Assembly: GCF_905147045.1 (NCBI RefSeq)
Contig: NC_065910.1
Location: 2,976,001 to 3,040,000 of the forward strand
Source: Nymphalis io
Taxonomy: Eukaryota; Arthropoda; Insecta; Lepidoptera; Nymphalidae
Direction: 5' to 3'
DNA: 64,000 bases
Under the pieces are notes generated by a model. It was given only the letters and a program-made list of their open reading frames with translations. It was not told where the DNA came from and did not search any database. A program made the position numbers and the translations under genes. Positions 9,539-22,340 of this stretch are shown here, piece by piece. The first letter of the stretch is position 1. Every line of letters begins with the position of its first letter.

Positions 9539-12016
9539 AATATATTATCATAGTGTATTATTTATGGGTATATCTATTTGTACTATGTCATTTTTAAAGA
9601 AAGAAAGACCTATTTGGGGAAATAAAAAATATTAGTCTTAGAGCTTGAGACTAATATAGTAGGAACATTAGTAAATAATTTATCACAATATTGACTAGCG
9701 AAAACTCAAACAATTATTATTGACTTTTTTTTAAAAAATATACTTGTAAAGAATATGTAAAAGGATATCTTTCAACTCCTAAGCAATTTGGTCTATACAA
9801 GGATTCAAATATTTTCAGCTTAAAGATTTAGAGACTATGTCTACTAGAGGCTTAGCTATTGCGGTCATATGTCTGATTATGTTAAACATTTAAACATAAT
9901 TGAATTGATATCAATGTTCCGAGTATTCATGAACAAGTTGGTACTCACAGTGAGTGATGATATTGTTTATTTATTTATTCTCCAACAGTTGTACATAACA
10001 CACATTCAAATCACTTTTTACATTAACTTGAAACTAACTATGCACAACCGATTACAGGAGAACACACCATTCACAAGCACAATTACAAAATATACAAATC
10101 AAAAATAGAATAAAAACAGAAAATAAAAATATTTAAATAAAGAACAAAAAAAAAAAAAACAGAAACAGGTAACAAGGTAGTCACTATATATTGTATATCA
10201 TGAGATAAACCATTTTTTCTGACTTTGCTCTAGATGATTTAAAGTTAGCACATGAGTTTCACGTTTTTAAAGTTCTCTTTAAAGGTTAGAGTGCAAAATC
10301 ATTTATGAATAAAGTTATCAAAGTCACAAAGCGACCGCTTTTCGCTGGTGCATAATAGAACTATGAATAGGACCATGATTGACACTGAAAGCTGTAGAAG
10401 CCTGATATTTGGAAACGACTCCGGGGAAGAAAGAGAAAACGATATCGTTTAGTACAAAAGTAGAAAGAATTTAACTGCAGTTTTAGGGAAAATCAAGTCT
10501 TTCTGGACAATGTCGTCTTCCGTTTTATTCAACTACACCACTCCACTACATACTATTATGTACGTTAGGATTCATGTTTCCCATTATTTAAAAAAAAAAA
10601 TTTTGAATGGATGGTTTTCTAGATTTGAATCTTATAATATTTAATTAGGATCCAATGTGAGACAAATTTTAAGATTCTATTTATGAATTGACATTGAAAG
10701 TTTTCAATATCGTATATTGACTAAAACAATAAATATACGTCCTTTTTGTTTTTCGGTCATTCCAAAGATATTCAGATATTATGGTCAATGGATGTTACAT
10801 GTTTTAAGAAATAACCTTTGCAAATTGTAATTTGCTAATAATAATTTCCTGTGAATGTGGCTATGACCTTGGAATTTGGGACAAATTTCAAGAATCAATC
10901 GTACAATACGCACACATAAAAATATCGATGACGTCACACATCTATTCCTTCGTACATTAAAAGTTCTCCAGCAATTAGCAAATGTTTTTTGTAAACAACA
11001 AAGCGTGCAACGTTTATTAAATTATCAAGATGGTGGTATTTGATATGTATATTCTACAATTGCTTGCTAATTATAGCAGCTTTAATGGTAAAGCTTATCG
11101 CAGCAGATTTGCCAAGCAATATGGCTAAATCGTATCGTTTATGCCAATGATATTAAATACGTTAGTAATATAAAGGTCTAGTGGTTAGCACATAACGCTT
11201 TATATCTCGAGGCTCGAAGTAAAACTTCGGGTAGGGATACATTTTTTTGTTCTCTTTATTACATTGTATACCGCATTCCTGGGTTAAAAATAATTAAAAA
11301 CAAAATGTTTGTAATTTTTTTTTAATGAGGTCAAGCTAGTATTAGTAAGGTGTTTGTGTATATGAATTGATATTAAGAATGTTGGCAGTGCTGCGGAGAG
11401 AAACATTTAAATTAACTTCTAAGCTTTTTGAGCATTTGTTCATGCGTCTGATCTCTCTCCGGTTGTCGGATTGCCATCCCATCGAATTTAAGTATGTGTC
11501 CCTTACACATATAGACATTGTACTTGTGTTTATGCACACAATTTTGCATATTTATCTCCTGCGTAGGTGGCAATTCTCATGAATATTACATAATCAATTA
11601 AATACAACTGGATATGTTCAACATTCTTTATATGTATGTAGATACATATATATTAAGACATATAGATATTATAATAGCACCGCACACATTAGTGTAGCTT
11701 AGAGAATAACTGGTGTCAATTACTGTGGTTATTTGTTAATAGCGGGAAGTCCTTGAGATAATGCTAGTGTCCGATTCACTGAGACGACGACGGAGGATAA
11801 TGACGAATGTTTTAATTGCGGTTACGTGCTTAAATGAATACTACATTTAGAGACAATTTAGGTGCTATTTAGTACCGTTATGGAAATGCTTTACATATTA
11901 TTATAATTTATCAGAATAGGTATGTAATAAAGGATAAAGTTAAATTAATAAATTACATTGTCATTGTTTTTTAGGCGATGGAAAGCTATTTCAATGGAAA
12001 TTACTGGTGGTGGTTA

Positions 12017-12097
12017 CTTAGTGGTGCTTGCCCGGGTTTGAACCCACGATGGTCGGTTAAGATTCACGCGTTCTAGCCACTAGGCCATCTCGGCTTT
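12017..12097 (-). repeat. SINE-B tRNA-like head only
   Basis: Only the head remains: reversed B box gggtttgaacccacgatgg, then ttaagattcacgcgttctag and ccatctcggc. Nothing matching the body follows. This is not a functional tRNA gene because no acceptor-stem pairing is seen. Confidence 0.75.
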
Positions 12098-12584
12098 TAG
12101 TCTAGTCTAGTCTTCTATACAATAAGCGAATATGTCAGATTATCAAAGCATCAGGTTCATGAATATATAGAGTGACATTTAGATTTTGAACAATACAAAT
12201 GTATGTTGTAAGCTTTTTATCACCATTGATAAATTTTGTTGCGTCTATAAAAATCTCGTTTTTCTGTTAAATAACAAACAATAACGCAAATCCCCGATAC
12301 AGCATGTTGATCAAAGTATTACATGATTACATATATAATATGTTTAATTACGTATATATATATATAAAATATTTCATTATTTTAATTGAACAGATTTTCG
12401 TTAAAATAAAACTTCGGAAATCATAATATCTTTGAATTTGTTTCATCTCAAATAGATAGAAATGTTGACAAATTGATATCAACTTTAAACTAATTTTCCG
12501 ATACCCATATACAATAAACGAGTAGTTAAGATTTATTAAATTTGATCAAAACATTACATAAAGATGTTGAAGTCTTCCAGAGTG

Positions 12585-12740
12585 AGTTTCCAAGGTGGGC
12601 AATCTCAAATACCGTGCAAGAATAGAGAATACAAGTATACACAAATACAGGTGTAGTCTATTCCCTAACTCTCATAATGGATCGAGATGGATCCCACACG
12701 AAAGGAAAGAGATCAGACATATGACCAGTAGCGTTAAATT
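12585..12740. repeat. SINE-C fragment, degraded
   Basis: Contains tattccctaactctcataat and cccacacgaaaggaaagaga, which match the body of the fuller copies at 18000-18254 and 35600-35936. Confidence 0.5.
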
Positions 12741-13369
12741 GTTTTGATTGGACTATAAACACTAAATACGCTAATTTGTTTTATATTCCTTTTACGTTAA
12801 GATATTCTAGCTCAAATTTCTCTCCAATATAACAGTACCGTAATTTATAAATTGAAAAGTTAAATAGAAAATAAAATATAACAACTGTGTATGCATTTAT
12901 AGTAATAACTTACATTTTGTGGAATCTATTATAGTATTGCCAAAGAGTCCAATCTTGTTAAGTGACGTGGAATATTTGAAATGTTTCCATGTAAAGTTGA
13001 AAACAAGTCCAGCGGGGTTAAATTAATTTGCAGGCTAAGGTAATACAGCGTTGGATAAATAAACTGTTATGTAATGGAAATAGGACAAATAACGTTTAGT
13101 TTAATGTGAGTATTGACTTGAGCCCATAATTAATGATCAGGGGTCACATTAATAGCTGCAACTTGGCTAGTTGAGCAAATGACGGCATTAGGGACATTTA
13201 CTACATTTTCCGTAAGCAACGCGAGACACTTTATATATAATAACAAGAGAGGATCATGAAAATTACGTTAAAATAAGTACTTAGCACACTTAACTAAAAC
13301 AATATTAAGAGGAAGGAACGTTATCCCACGCTGCTCAACTTGGATTCATTAAGTATGTATCCAACACTT

Positions 13370-13632
13370 AGCTGGTAGAACTTTATAGCAAGCCCGCCTG
13401 GGTAAGTAGCTCCACCCCCCACACAGCAATACTTTGTATTGTTATGTTCCGTTTTGACGGATGAGTTGGCCCGTGTATCTACAAGCCCAGGGGATTTAAC
13501 ATCTTAGATCCCATGGTTGGTGCCGCATTGGCAATAAAAGGAACGGTTGATATTTTTTACAGCACTAATGTCTATGGGCAGTGATGGCCATCTACTTTCA
13601 AGTGGCCCATTTGTCCCTCCGCACACCTATGA
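13370..13632 (+). repeat. SINE-A, old degraded copy
   Basis: Recognisable as ctggtagaactttatagcaa, ttgttatgttccgttttgac, ttagatcccatggttggtgc and tttcaagtggcccatttgtc. It lacks the A tail and is more diverged than most copies. Confidence 0.65.
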
Positions 13633-15497
13633 CAGACATCCAGGTTTCCTTAGTTCATGGAAACTTTTGCCGAATTCGAACCCGCGATCTTCTGTTAAAA
13701 TTCGTCTTCAACGTCCACTATCCCTGGGGCCAAATTGGCCCTAAGATATATAAAAGAAATAAATATTTGTAAAAGTAAGATTTCATCAAAATGAATGTGC
13801 TTTATGCTTGTCACTTTAGACATTTTACTGCTGAAGTTATTTATTGTTTTGTTCCGGTAATAAGGAAGAGCTAGACGGTAAACTAACTTTAATCAACAAA
13901 AGCGTGGGTGTAAAAGGTTTACGGTTCAAAAAGCGGTCCTTTTTTATAGGACTTTTGAAATTACTTCATAATATATATTTTTTTTTGTTTATTTTGCTAG
14001 CGTACACAGATAATCTTAGCAAAGTTTCATCATAATCGGTTGAATACTTTAGGAACTCACAGAGGACAAACATACAAACAAGAAATACATAACAGACAGT
14101 ATTAGAATACATTAGTTACCTTGTCAGTGTTGTGCATATCTATAATTGGTACATATATGTTGCTAAAAGATGCTAATACATTCTAAAATTTTTAATATAT
14201 TATATGCTGTAGATGTGCCTATTCAAATAAATAAATAAATATGATTATGATTTAGTATAAGAATTAAGCGCTTTTTAATATATTATGCAGTGCTATAAAT
14301 AACATCTAAAAGGTCTAGTATGGGTCTAGTTTTGTCTTTTAATATATATTTTTTTTCAATTTTAGTTTAAGATATTGGCAGAACTACTTTCATATAATTT
14401 CTAATTTTATATAATATATTTAAACACAATCGCATTTTTAGCGTAAAATTAAAGTTTTGTTTTGTATACAGGCAATGTAATAAAACTATTTGTTATATTT
14501 AAAATAAATATTAAATACACATACTTAAATAAATAAACATGAAATATTGGCAATAACGATTATTAAGACATAACTGTTAGTGTGAAGTGGTTTTATAAGT
14601 AAATATATTATTAACTATCTTCCACCGAATGTATCAATTCCTTGTGGCGTAATTTATAAAAAAAAAAAGAAAAGCGCGCTATCACACGTCACAGAAGCTG
14701 AACTTTTTGCCGCGAAGTTTGGATACTTCGGACATACAATCACGGTGACATAAACTATTTGACGTTTTAGTTCTAAGTTTAGTTTTTGTTATTAGTAATT
14801 ATTAATTTAAAGTACATAATGCTATTATTGATTGTTATTTGTTAATTATAAAGTCAGACATTATTTATGTAATATTTTTTAAAGTCAATTTCACTTCAAG
14901 TCTGTAAGAATATAATATATTTAATTATGTTTATATTAGATTTATGTTTATTTCAAAGCAATTAATCTGTCAAAATACGACGAAGCAATATTCACTATAT
15001 TGTCCGAAACAAATTGTCAGTTTGATTACGTCAGGTAATTTGATTTAAGCCAATCAGTGTTTCGGAAATAAGATTTAATTAACTCAGCGAAGGGTCGCTA
15101 AAAATAATCGTACGTTAAACAGAAAACATCCGTAATAAAGCCTGGCTACACTTGGTGGTGCAGCGGGGAGTTAACTGCCAATCAATGTTGCCCATTGCAT
15201 ACATTACAGTAAAATTTGAATTGAATTAAATATTTGATTTGTCCTTTGAATATTGGATATGCCGAAAAGCAATGAATAATCTGGAGCGAGCGATGACGGT
15301 GCTTCTTGTAATATTTGTTAAATGAAACTAAATATAAAAATATGGTTTACGGCTTAAAATGCTAATAATGCATCCTGAGAGAGGTTGTTGGCTTAGAACA
15401 TCGCAAGGGTCGTAATATATGCATCAAGGGAATGATGTAATCATCATTTACGCCGTCGAACACTAAAGCGTCGACGAGACGTAATGAATGACCCGCT

Positions 15498-15510
15498 GGG
15501 GGGGGGGGGG
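15498..15510 (+). repeat. Homopolymer G13
   Basis: An uninterrupted run of 13 G in AT-rich DNA. A second run of 12 G is at 24053-24064. Confidence 0.95.
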
Positions 15511-15711
15511 TCGGTGTGTTTATATTGTTACTTACCATGTGTATTTGATCAGTTATGGTTATAGATGAAACAATTTTATGTCTAGAAATTAGTTCTAGAC
15601 TATACATAGATATCCAGTAACAAGAATCCAGCCTGCGCAGTTTTATAAATTATTTAAGTAACGCCATCTATCGATATACGCACGAAAACACCGTTACGAT
15701 GCGCGATGTGG

Positions 15712-15750
15712 TACCTACCCAGACGTTCTTGCACAAAGCCCTACCACCAA
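15712..15750 (-). repeat. SINE-A terminal fragment
   Basis: Only gtacctacccagacgttctt and gcacaaagccctaccacca remain, the 5' end of the family in reverse. Confidence 0.7.
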
Positions 15751-16068
15751 ATAAACCACCTAGTATTTTACGTACTCCAATCTCGTTCGCCATTTGATGT
15801 AGTTAAACATTTACACAACACAATTTACAATGGAGACCACTCTTTATTTATTGGTCGGAACTAGTATGTTTGTCCCATTATTCCTTGCAGGCCGGAGCCG
15901 ATGCGTCACAAGTAAACAATTCAATTCAACGCATTGATAACAATCAATATTGAGATTAAATTAGAATGTCCTTGCAGATACTTGAACTTTGCCAAACAAT
16001 ATATTTAAATCTGATGATAAAAATACATTGATGCAAGAGGTGATGATCATTTATTTATATTATTTATA

Positions 16069-16071
<3 letters not shown>

Positions 16072-16120
<49 letters not shown>
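16072..16120. repeat. (TA)n microsatellite
   Basis: Perfect AT dinucleotide tract directly abutting the 3' end of the next SINE-A copy. Confidence 0.95.
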
Positions 16121-16125
<5 letters not shown>

Positions 16126-16372
16126 GAATAGAAAGGCTGACGACCATATGGGCCACCTGATGATAAGTGGTCAACAACGCCCATAGACATTGGCATTGTA
16201 AAAAATGTTAACCATCGCTTACATCACGAATGCGCCACCAACCTTGGGAACTAAGATTTGATGTCCGTTGTGCCTGTTTTTACACTGGCTCACTCACCCT
16301 TCAAACCGGAACACAACAATAACAAGTACTGCTGTTTTGCTATTTAATATCTGATGAGCCCTACCACCAGTG
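16121..16372 (-). repeat. SINE-A with internal deletion
   Basis: Starts ttatagaatagaaaggctga and ends ctgatgagccctaccaccag. The segment between these last two motifs in the consensus is lost. Confidence 0.87.
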
Positions 16373-16544
16373 ATTACGATAGGATACGAAAACAAAGCAA
16401 AACAAATCAATCAACAATTGGTAGCAAATTTGTGAACGTAGCATTACAGGTGATTTTGCATCACGAATTCAATTTATTTCACTTGGTTAAATATTCGAGA
16501 ATATCTGATCCTTAAGTCATAAAATGGAAGGGCTACTCGTATGT

Positions 16545-16690
16545 GAACTAAGATTTTATGTCCCTTGTGCCTGTTTTTACACTGGCTCACTCACCCTTCA
16601 AACCGGAACACAACAATACCAAGTATTACTGTTTTGCGGTAGAATATCTGATGAGTGGGTGGTACCTACCCAGACGAGTTTGCACAAAGC
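16545..16690 (-). repeat. SINE-A, 5' half
   Basis: Begins gaactaagattttatgtccc and ends gacgagtttgcacaaagct. The hairpin and A tail are missing. It lies 170 bases from the previous copy in the same orientation. Confidence 0.85.
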
Positions 16691-17123
16691 TAATAGTTTA
16701 ATTGTAATTAATTAATATGCCTATGTAATTTAATATGTGTGAAAAGGGTAGTTACCCTTATTGAGTTTTTTCAGTACTTTAAATTTCGAGTTGGTAGGAG
16801 CCTTACATTAAATTTAATCCTTCACCACTACCAATTCAATAAAACAATAAACACATACTTAGTTTACAGAGAGTTAATTACTTGAAAAGAGAAGAAATTT
16901 CAACGATTCACATATACGAGATGATACGATAAACAGTAACAATTCTAATTTTGTTTTTATCATTTACAGAAAATTCTTCAAGTAATTATATCACTCATAG
17001 AAATAAATTATGAATGACATATTTATCTGAAGATCTACAATATTATAGTGTAGCAAGGTTAGCACCATAAACTATAATTATTAAACTGCATTGTTTGTAT
17101 TTTTTTTAAAATATAGACCATAT

Positions 17124-17370
17124 ACTGGTGGTAGGGTCACTAGGTCACTCATCAGATATTCTACTGCAAAGCAAAGCAGTACTTGTTATTGTTGTGTTAT
17201 GGTTTGAAGGGTGAGTGAGCTAGTTACAGGCACAAGGGACATAAAATCTTAATTCCCAGGATGGTAGCGCTTTGGCGATGTAAGCGATGGTTTCCAATGT
17301 CTATGGGCGTTGATCACTTACCATCATGTGGCCTATTTGCTCATCTTCCTACCAATACTATAAAAAAAAA
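17124..17370 (+). repeat. SINE-A copy
   Basis: Starts actggtggtagggtcactag (an early deletion) and ends accaatactataaaaaaaaa. Confidence 0.85.
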
Positions 17371-17999
17371 CTTTGTTCCTTAAAAACTTTGTTGCTTATA
17401 ATGTAAGAGCAAGGTATTATGTAAAGAACACCTTTTCCAAAATTTGTGATTCGTCTAAATTAATTATTGGGAATTATTACCTTTTTGAAGAGACTTGATA
17501 CTATTACTAAAGATATTTAACGGTTATCTAATCCAACTTAAATCTAATTTAACTTTGATACTTGGAAGGGCTTGAATATGTCGTGAGAAAAAAATAAAGT
17601 TCGAAATTGATGTTCCTTCTAATTCTGAAATCGTTACGGAAAGGAAAACTGCGCTAAAACGGCTCGTGTATTATCGAACGTAAGATAGTGTGGGTGGTCT
17701 GCAGACCTCGTCTCCTCATAGGGAGACGGTGTCTAGTGTATTCTGCACGTAAATTGTATTATCTGGTTTCAATTTGTATCAAAAAAGTCTAATAATGTCA
17801 ATAATATTTATACATTTTCATCGCGAGAAATCTAAAACATTAAAACATATTTCGTCAGTATTACCAATTTTTTTTGCATAAAATATTACCACAAAGTTCG
17901 GGGTATCAGAGATATTAATAATCAAAGTCATTAACATTGTATTAAAAGTGATAAAAGTCTCTTACAAGAGGGTGATAGGTAGTGATCACAGTCACAGTC

Positions 18000-18254
18000 A
18001 TGATAATGTCTTCCTGACTAATTTCGACCACGGCGACCATCATATCATGGGACAGCAATCCGACACGAAAGGAAAGAGTTCATGTTAAGCCATTGGAGTG
18101 CTTTCCAAGGCACGGGGGTGTACTCAATTCCAACTTCCGGCTGTTAATGAGATTTTCGACCAAAAACTTTTTTAATTACCCAACCTGGAGTTCGAACCCA
18201 GGCCCTCGAAACCTGCTGCCTTAGATCTAGCCACTGGACCAATGAGGCAGTCGT
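18000..18254 (-). repeat. SINE-C copy (tRNA-derived)
   Basis: Read on the minus strand it begins gactgcctcattggtccagt, an A-box-like tRNA head, then a B box (gggttcgaactcc). The body carries tttccaaggcacgggggtgt in plus orientation. It is shared with 35600-35936. Confidence 0.75.
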
Positions 18255-18934
18255 GATGATGGATGAAAGACCTATTGCAATAATTAATATAAGTAATTAT
18301 ATAGAACTGTAAAATAACTTTAAATACGTTTGAAAATATGCAGATTTGACTTTAACCAAATTCCTATGAATGGATTCCCGCTTAGCTTACTCGTAAAATT
18401 CATACAATATTTCACTCATATAGAATTCCCTTTGAGCGCGAAATTTCAGTTCAATGCATTATAGAGGCAAATGCGGTAATATGACGTCAGATTATTGCAT
18501 TGCTACAATGAATTGAATTCCAGTTTGGAATTCAATTTCGTAGATATAGATGCTTAAATTATGAATTAAATACATATTATAGTTGCTTTCATGCATCCAT
18601 CATGTTAAATTTAGCTATTAAAGCCACCTTTGAGCAATTACTCTATCGCAGGAGCCGGAATGGGAAATTGCGAAAACCGAGTAAAACAGCGTAAGGTGAG
18701 GTAAAGTATATCTATATATACATCTTGTGTAAAGACGTTATTTATATATATGTTGTTATTAATATTTATAATATTTATAATAACAAAAATATTTATAACA
18801 TAAAATATTCTTTAAAATTGATACCTTTTTTATCCAATGATGTCACGAGCATATCAGCTTGTAAAATTAAGTGGAAATGCTTTACAATCAAAATAATTTT
18901 CGGTTCAGAAAATAAGTAATTATAGTTTATTCCA

Positions 18935-19170
18935 GTAGTAGGAGGAGTAAAGATAAATAATCTTTAAATTTACATATTCCATGCGATTTACTAATAGCTC
19001 TGCTACTACACTACAAACAGTTCTCGGCTAATGGTTGACTTTAATATTTATAAAACAACATTATTTTACTTAACTACCTGCATAATATATCCTTTAATTT
19101 TACTTCCAAAGTTTCGATATCAACTTCGCCGATATTCAAAACGCCATTTTTTCACGAATCCATGATGGAA
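18935..19170 (+). repeat. Repeat G, copy 1
   Basis: Shares ccatgcgatttactaatagc, ctacactacaaacagttct and the cttcgccgatattcaaaac...ttcacgaatcc region with 26260-26495 and 52560-52735. No coding or tRNA signature is visible. The origin is unknown. Confidence 0.65.
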
Positions 19171-19659
19171 ACCGTATATTTTTTAAAACAACACAAAAAA
19201 AAAGAAATTAGTCCTGTCAAAATCACTTAGTTTGGAATAGTGAACAAAACCAGCATCACTAGATAAAGTGGATAACTATCAATTTACCTTCGTTTCGATC
19301 AATCTAATATTTGTCAGAACTAAAGCCAAATGAAAGCTAGGAATTGTTTAATATTAAATATTACTCTATTTTCTTTCAAATTAATTCATCAATCAATTCC
19401 AAGTGAAAGACTTTAGTAAAGTAATCGTCAATGTTTACAATAAAACGTTTAAATATCGAATTTCTGTTTTTCTTTTTAAGAACAAAGTTTTAGGAACTCC
19501 TTTAAAAGCTTTTGCGTAAAAACAAAAGCGTCTGTGATTTTAGCGTATTCAGGATTTTTGTTATTTAAAGTCATTGAAAATCGTTACATCGAAAAAATTA
19601 ATAAAGATTGAAATACCATTAACAGAAATAATATAGACCTTTCTAAGAAACTGTGGACC

Positions 19660-20018
19660 ACACTTTGTGCAAGCCAGTCTGCTTAGGTAAAGCACTCTAC
19701 GCACCAAAGCCGTCCACCGAACCGGCGGCTTTACCCGGCGGGCCAGGCCGGCGGGCTGCTTGTGATAATTAATTGTATTGCCATCTAACCTGCCGACATA
19801 AAACGGCGGCTTTGGTGCATCAATTGATATTCTAACGCAAAATAGCAATACTCACTATTGTCGTCTCCCAGTTGCATTTATGAATGAAAAATTAATTTCA
19901 GGCAAAATAGACATAACATCTTAGTTCCCAAGGTTGGTGACGAATTGGCAATGTAAGGAATGGTTAATATATTTTATCAGATGATCTTTTTTCCCGTTAG
20001 CTTACCGATGTTATAAAA
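19660..20018 (+). repeat. SINE-A, degraded, with a nested MITE
   Basis: cactttgtgcaagccagtct and tattctaacgcaaaatagca flank an insertion. The body continues acataacatcttagttccca and ends ccgatgttataaaaaaaa. Consensus order shows that the 118-bp element at 19701-19818 interrupted the copy. Confidence 0.75.
19701..19818. mobile_element. Small GC-rich MITE-like element, 12-bp TIRs
   Basis: Perfect terminal inverted repeats GCACCAAAGCCG (19701-19712) and CGGCTTTGGTGC (19807-19818) enclose a GC-rich interior with no coding capacity. It splits a SINE-A copy. The duplicated target, if any, is not obvious. Confidence 0.65.
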
Positions 20019-20673
20019 AAAACCCACTTCCAGTGGCTCAAGTGATGCCGTTTACCTAGCTGAAAGAGTGAGCTTGGCAGTTCATAGAGTTAAAAGAGCC
20101 GACGTCAAATTTTTAATAGTATAATAATAATAATAATAATAACTATTTCTGTGTACCATATAAAAATACATATGTATGAATGAGCCAATGATGAATAAGT
20201 ACTAGCAACAAAACAGTACATATGTTTGTTATTGCGTTTTTAATGTATAGAATTGCTAACGAGGGCACCTCTTTGACCTTGATATTTATAATATAAAAGA
20301 AACACGAACTGTCTGTTAACACTAAAGAAGGATTTTTGAAAATTGAACTCCTAAGCTTAGTGGAAATGAAATTTTGTTTTAAAATCCTTAATTTTTTATA
20401 AAAACTATGACGCGTGTGAAGTCGCCGCTGAAGCGGTAGTTAAATATGATATAAGCGAGTTTTACTAATAAGGTTTCAAGATAAGATTTGATCCAAAATC
20501 AAACATAAAATTAAGTCAAGTAAGATGTTGAGATTCGGTGTCAATGTAGACTGTACGTAGACTGACCTAAAGCAAAAATACTTTTATACTTAATTTTACA
20601 TTTAATGAATAAATTTTTTAGACTTATTTTAAAAAAGCTTGGAATTCGTATTTAATTGATTTGCACACAAGTT

Positions 20674-21406
20674 TTTTTTTTTTTTTTTTAATTCATTTAT
20701 TTTAAAGAGGGTTTTTTCTTTAAGAAAATGCCACCCTCATAGTGCTTACAGAACATTAAACTTTTCACATTGCTTAATTACATCATTCATGTCATAGCGT
20801 TTACATCATTCTTAATAAGATCATTCACTAGCTTGTACAAAACTTTCGCTGGTTCTGATGTAGGGTCAGCGAGGACACTGTTACATGCCCCCACCTCTCC
20901 GCAATAATTAATTAAACGTAAAAAATATATTCTAACTGCTTCGTTTCGAGCACACTCCATTATTACATGATACGTGTCTTCTATGATATTACACACTATA
21001 AGGTGAGGGTGTTTTACCCATAAGGAAACCAAAGTTATTTAATGGAATGTGTCCGGAACGAAGTCGAAGAGCTGTAACAATTGAAGACCTGGTCATATTG
21101 GCACCATCAAACCAAAGACTTTTCCATAGGCCAGGCTGCATTGTTCTGTACCCGACCCCCTTAGTATGCGATCGCTCATCAAAATACTCTCTCCAAAATT
21201 TGTACAATCTTTGTTTAGGCAAATATAATAATTCCGAATGATATGGTAGGCAATGGTAGAAAATACCATTTCGTGCTGCATCTTTTGCTAGTATATCAAC
21301 CTTTTCATTATTTCCTATGCCAATATGAGCAGGTATCCACTGTAATATCACTTTTTTATTTTGACGAGAGAAACTTAGAATAGATTTCAAGATGGTATAG
21401 GCTATC
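20674..21406 (-). mobile_element. LINE fragment: RNase H C-terminus, with 12-bp target duplication
   Basis: A 5'-truncated copy related to the 36.7-39.0 kb element. Frame one (20989-21411) reads VILQWIPAHIGIGNNEKVDI, the last RNase H motif, then LWFDGANMTRSSIVTALRLR. Frame two (from 21032 to 20787) continues the C-terminus with DTYHVIMECARNE, so a frameshift lies near 21000-21030. The A tail appears as poly-T at 20672-20690 on the plus strand. A perfect direct repeat TGCACACAAGTT (20662-20673 and 21407-21418) brackets the insertion. It is inactive, lacking endonuclease and RT. Confidence 0.9.
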
Positions 21407-21676
21407 TGCACACAAGTTGCAAAGTATCCACTTTGATTAAATTGTATATATGATTATTAATTACTATTGGCTTATATATTATATGTTTAATAAAAAGAGT
21501 AACTATTGAGTTACTATTCGGCCCGGTGTTCGTTTTAAATCGAATTCATCTTATAATATGACGATTTAAAAGTACTCATAAAAACCTACTTGAATCAATT
21601 ATAATTTTAGTTTAGAAAAAAACCATTCGCTATGAGGGAATCTGCGGGTCATAAGTAGCCTTATTTATATGATAAA

Positions 21677-21677
21677 A

Positions 21678-21745
<68 letters not shown>
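21677..21745. repeat. (AT)n microsatellite
   Basis: About 70 bases of AT repeat with one internal interruption (atacatat). Confidence 0.95.
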
Positions 21746-21746
<1 letters not shown>

Positions 21747-22179
21747 TTCCATTTAGACTTTAGAGTAGTAATTATGAAAAACATTATATTAACCTTTCTG
21801 ATTCTGCATTATCAGCTGATATTTATATTACCTGCTTATTTGTTTTGTTTTAATTTATAGAAATAATATTTACGTTTGAAGACTCGTACGCTATGCAATT
21901 TACATTAAATTAATTATTATAATAACATTATTGGTTAAAAATATCTTCAATTATACTGTTTGATATAAATCCATTGGTCAATTAATTAAAAAAAAAACAA
22001 CCTATAAAGCTTGTCGATTGTTGTACGCAAAGAATGAAACAAGAAAAAATACCATTCTAAAAACGAGTTACACTGAAATCAATCCAAAGAGATCACAACA
22101 CAACACAAAACCTTTTTTTTTAAACAATATCAACATCACCACACGAGAATCATTCGAATGAAATTCGTCGAAAAACGCG

Positions 22180-22340
22180 ATTTAGTGAAGAGAACCGTTT
22201 TTATCATTCACCGGTTTATTTATTTGTTTTGCGCGAATTTAGGTTAGGTGAACGATTTCCGTATAATTCGCAGCGCGCGCTCACGCGGCCGTGGGCTAAC
22301 AGCGACTGGTCTTGCCGTACTTATTCATATGGTGTAATAT
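22180..22340. promoter_or_regulatory. CpG-rich unique island in the giant intron
   Basis: Contains dense CpG words (cagcgcgcgctcacgcggcc and neighbours) in a setting where CpG is otherwise sparse. No repeat family or convincing exon is seen. It may be a regulatory element or non-coding first exon; I cannot tell which. Confidence 0.3.

Noticed and set aside
11342..11582. Overlapping open frames on both strands around 11.4 kb
   Set aside because: Part of the region resembles a SINE-C scrap (ggttgtcggattgccatccc). Neither frame has a recognisable protein.
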